NCBI GenBank assembly: GCA_003455555.1
Contig: DMQX01000082.1
Coordinates: 1,992-7,987, forward strand
Length of the DNA stretch: 5,996 nt
Reading direction: 5' to 3'
Source: Candidatus Tayloriibacteriota bacterium
GTDB taxonomy: Bacteria > Patescibacteriota > Minisyncoccia > Phycocordibacterales > UBA11359
Below the pieces are notes generated by a model, which ran no database searches, was not told where the DNA came from, and saw only the letters and a program-made list of their open reading frames with translations. The position numbers and the translations under genes are program-made. Shown one piece after another: positions 4,869-5,996 of this stretch (positions are counted from its first letter, which is position 1; the number at the start of each line of letters is the position of its first letter).

Positions 4869-5996
4869 ATGGAAAAATTCCCGCTTCATATCAAAAATCC
4901 AGAACTCCAAACCTCTCCCGAAGTAAATAGGGCAGTCGAACGTCAGGAGCAGAGAAAGGGAGAAAACGTACCTAATGATCCAACCGCAAGAATTGAGGCG
5001 TACATGGATCGTCTTGAGAATGTCTTTCTTAACAAAGATTTAGAAAAACGCGAACGCAATCTCGAAATGTTCCGCGACAAAATATATGACGCGCTCATCA
5101 TCAAACGTGATAATTTCCCTGAAAGTTATTTTGAGCTTCAACAGCGTATTGCCAGAGAACGCGGTCAGCCGGTAGAAGTAATTCCGGAAAATGTCCGTGA
5201 GCAGATGAAAGACGTGGCGATTGAGGACCAAAAACACTCGCTCGACGCTTGGATTGATTACCTTACTTCGGAAGACGCCGTTTACCCGGCCTGGTTTAAA
5301 TATTTTGTTTGGAAAAATGTCACCAAACTTTCCCAATTTGACAAGGAACGAGGCGAGTTTAAGAAACGTACCGATACTACCGTTGCGCCATATCCTGACA
5401 TATATCGTGAACCATTGGCCCAGATTGCCGATGTATACTTAAAGATTAAAGAGGACAATAAACAACTCCAGGAACCGGAAATCAAGGAAATGTTTTCAAA
5501 GAAGTTCCCTGTACTCTATGCCGAGCTCATCCAAAAATCCCTAGCCGCATCCATAGAAAATAGAGAAGAGATTCAGGGGCAGTGGGTGAAATATGAACAA
5601 GGACGAGACGGTGATGCTCTGAAGTTGTTTCAATCTTTGGAAGGCAAAGGTACCGGCTGGTGCACTGCGGGTAGTTCGACCGCTGAAGCTCAAATTGAGA
5701 GTGGTGATTTTTATGTTTACTATACCAACGATTCAAGCGGCGAGCCTACTCAACCACGTTTGGCTATCCGTATGGACGGGGATAATAGAATTGGTGAGGT
5801 TAGAGGCATTTTGCCACATCAAAATATTGAACCGGTGATGCAAGAGGTGTTGGATGACAAGCTCAAGGAATTTGGCACTGAAGCCGAGGCTTATCATAAA
5901 AAAAGCGAGGATATGAAGAAGCTCACTGCGCTCGATCAGAAACGTGAAAAAAATGAGTCGTTCACCAAAGATGACCTCGTGTTCCTCTACGAAATC
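4869..5996 (+). CDS. Conserved uncharacterised protein with GxGWCT motif, 3'-partial
   Basis: The frame stays open for 376 codons from ATG 4869 to the window edge with no stop. An in-frame TAA at 4857-4859 rules out an upstream start. The protein is highly charged, has no signal peptide or membrane segment, and should be cytosolic. Residues ~1-60 are polar, with a possible helix at 41-75 (IEAYMDRLENVFL and on). Residues ~120-250 are helical with many aromatics (AWFKYFVWKN, 141-150). A compact motif GTGWCTAGSSTA (261-272) is followed by GDFYVYYTND (279-288) and PRLAIRM (296-302), which looks like a small alpha/beta domain with W264-C265 as a conserved-looking centre. Residues 325-365 are again a charged helix. 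From memory, similar proteins occur widely in Parcubacteria genomes without known function; a distant likeness to the Trp-Cys motif of PcfJ-like proteins is possible but unproven. I do not assign a function. Confidence 0.85.
   Translation, partial: MEKFPLHIKNPELQTSPEVNRAVERQEQRKGENVPNDPTARIEAYMDRLENVFLNKDLEKRERNLEMFRDKIYDALIIKRDNFPESYFELQQRIARERGQPVEVIPENVREQMKDVAIEDQKHSLDAWIDYLTSEDAVYPAWFKYFVWKNVTKLSQFDKERGEFKKRTDTTVAPYPDIYREPLAQIADVYLKIKEDNKQLQEPEIKEMFSKKFPVLYAELIQKSLAASIENREEIQGQWVKYEQGRDGDALKLFQSLEGKGTGWCTAGSSTAEAQIESGDFYVYYTNDSSGEPTQPRLAIRMDGDNRIGEVRGILPHQNIEPVMQEVLDDKLKEFGTEAEAYHKKSEDMKKLTALDQKREKNESFTKDDLVFLYEI

Noticed and set aside
4629..4910. Minus-strand open frame across the dehydrogenase 3' end and next start
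   Set aside because: It overlaps two well supported genes antisense, has no family resemblance and reflects the C-ending codon stretch on the plus strand.
5040..5736. Several short open frames on both strands within the 3' region
   Set aside because: The continuous 376-codon frame from 4869 explains the region; the short frames are its shadows.
1..5996. Alternative genetic code (TGA as Gly or Trp) as in some CPR lineages
   Set aside because: The three complete genes have normal family length with no internal TGA needed, and all four visible stops are TAA, so no recoding is indicated.

Overview
This window looks like a piece of a Candidate Phyla Radiation (Patescibacteria, probably Parcubacteria-like) chromosome. 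That is inferred from three things: a secreted protein built from Ig-like modules on Pro/Thr linkers and ending in a cysteine-bracketed PKD-like domain; a 3' gene whose protein resembles, from memory, a conserved uncharacterised family of that group; and promoters placed so close to the start codons that transcripts should be leaderless. Genes are tightly packed (largest gap 80 bp), the four visible stop codons are all TAA, and the standard bacterial code reads every gene intact. No RNA gene, mobile element, CRISPR array or phage gene was seen.

Layout: (1) 2-1897 (+), the C-terminal 631 residues of a large exported multidomain surface protein whose N-terminus lies outside the window. (2) 1918-2910 (-), a PfkB/ribokinase-family kinase, convergent with the surface protein. 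(3) 2991-3842 (+), a class II fructose-bisphosphate aldolase, divergent from the kinase across an 80-bp double promoter. (4) 3873-4841 (+), a D-2-hydroxyacid dehydrogenase of the glycerate dehydrogenase/glyoxylate reductase type. (5) 4869-5996 (+), the first 376 residues of a cytosolic uncharacterised protein with a Gly-x-Gly-Trp-Cys-Thr motif, cut by the window end.

Genes 2-4 form a small central-carbon cluster: a sugar or nucleoside kinase, a ketose-bisphosphate aldolase yielding triose phosphates, and an NAD-linked 2-hydroxyacid dehydrogenase that may act on hydroxypyruvate/glycerate. The kinase substrate cannot be read from sequence; a sugar phosphate feeding the aldolase is attractive but unproven.

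The most notable non-coding signal is promoter geometry. Kinase, aldolase and 3' gene each carry an extended -10 (TGnTAnAnT) ending 6-7 nt before the ATG, with no Shine-Dalgarno sequence. Kinase and aldolase share a perfect 13-bp element as an inverted repeat. No clearly new multigene system is visible; the least explained items are the 3' protein family and the modular surface protein.
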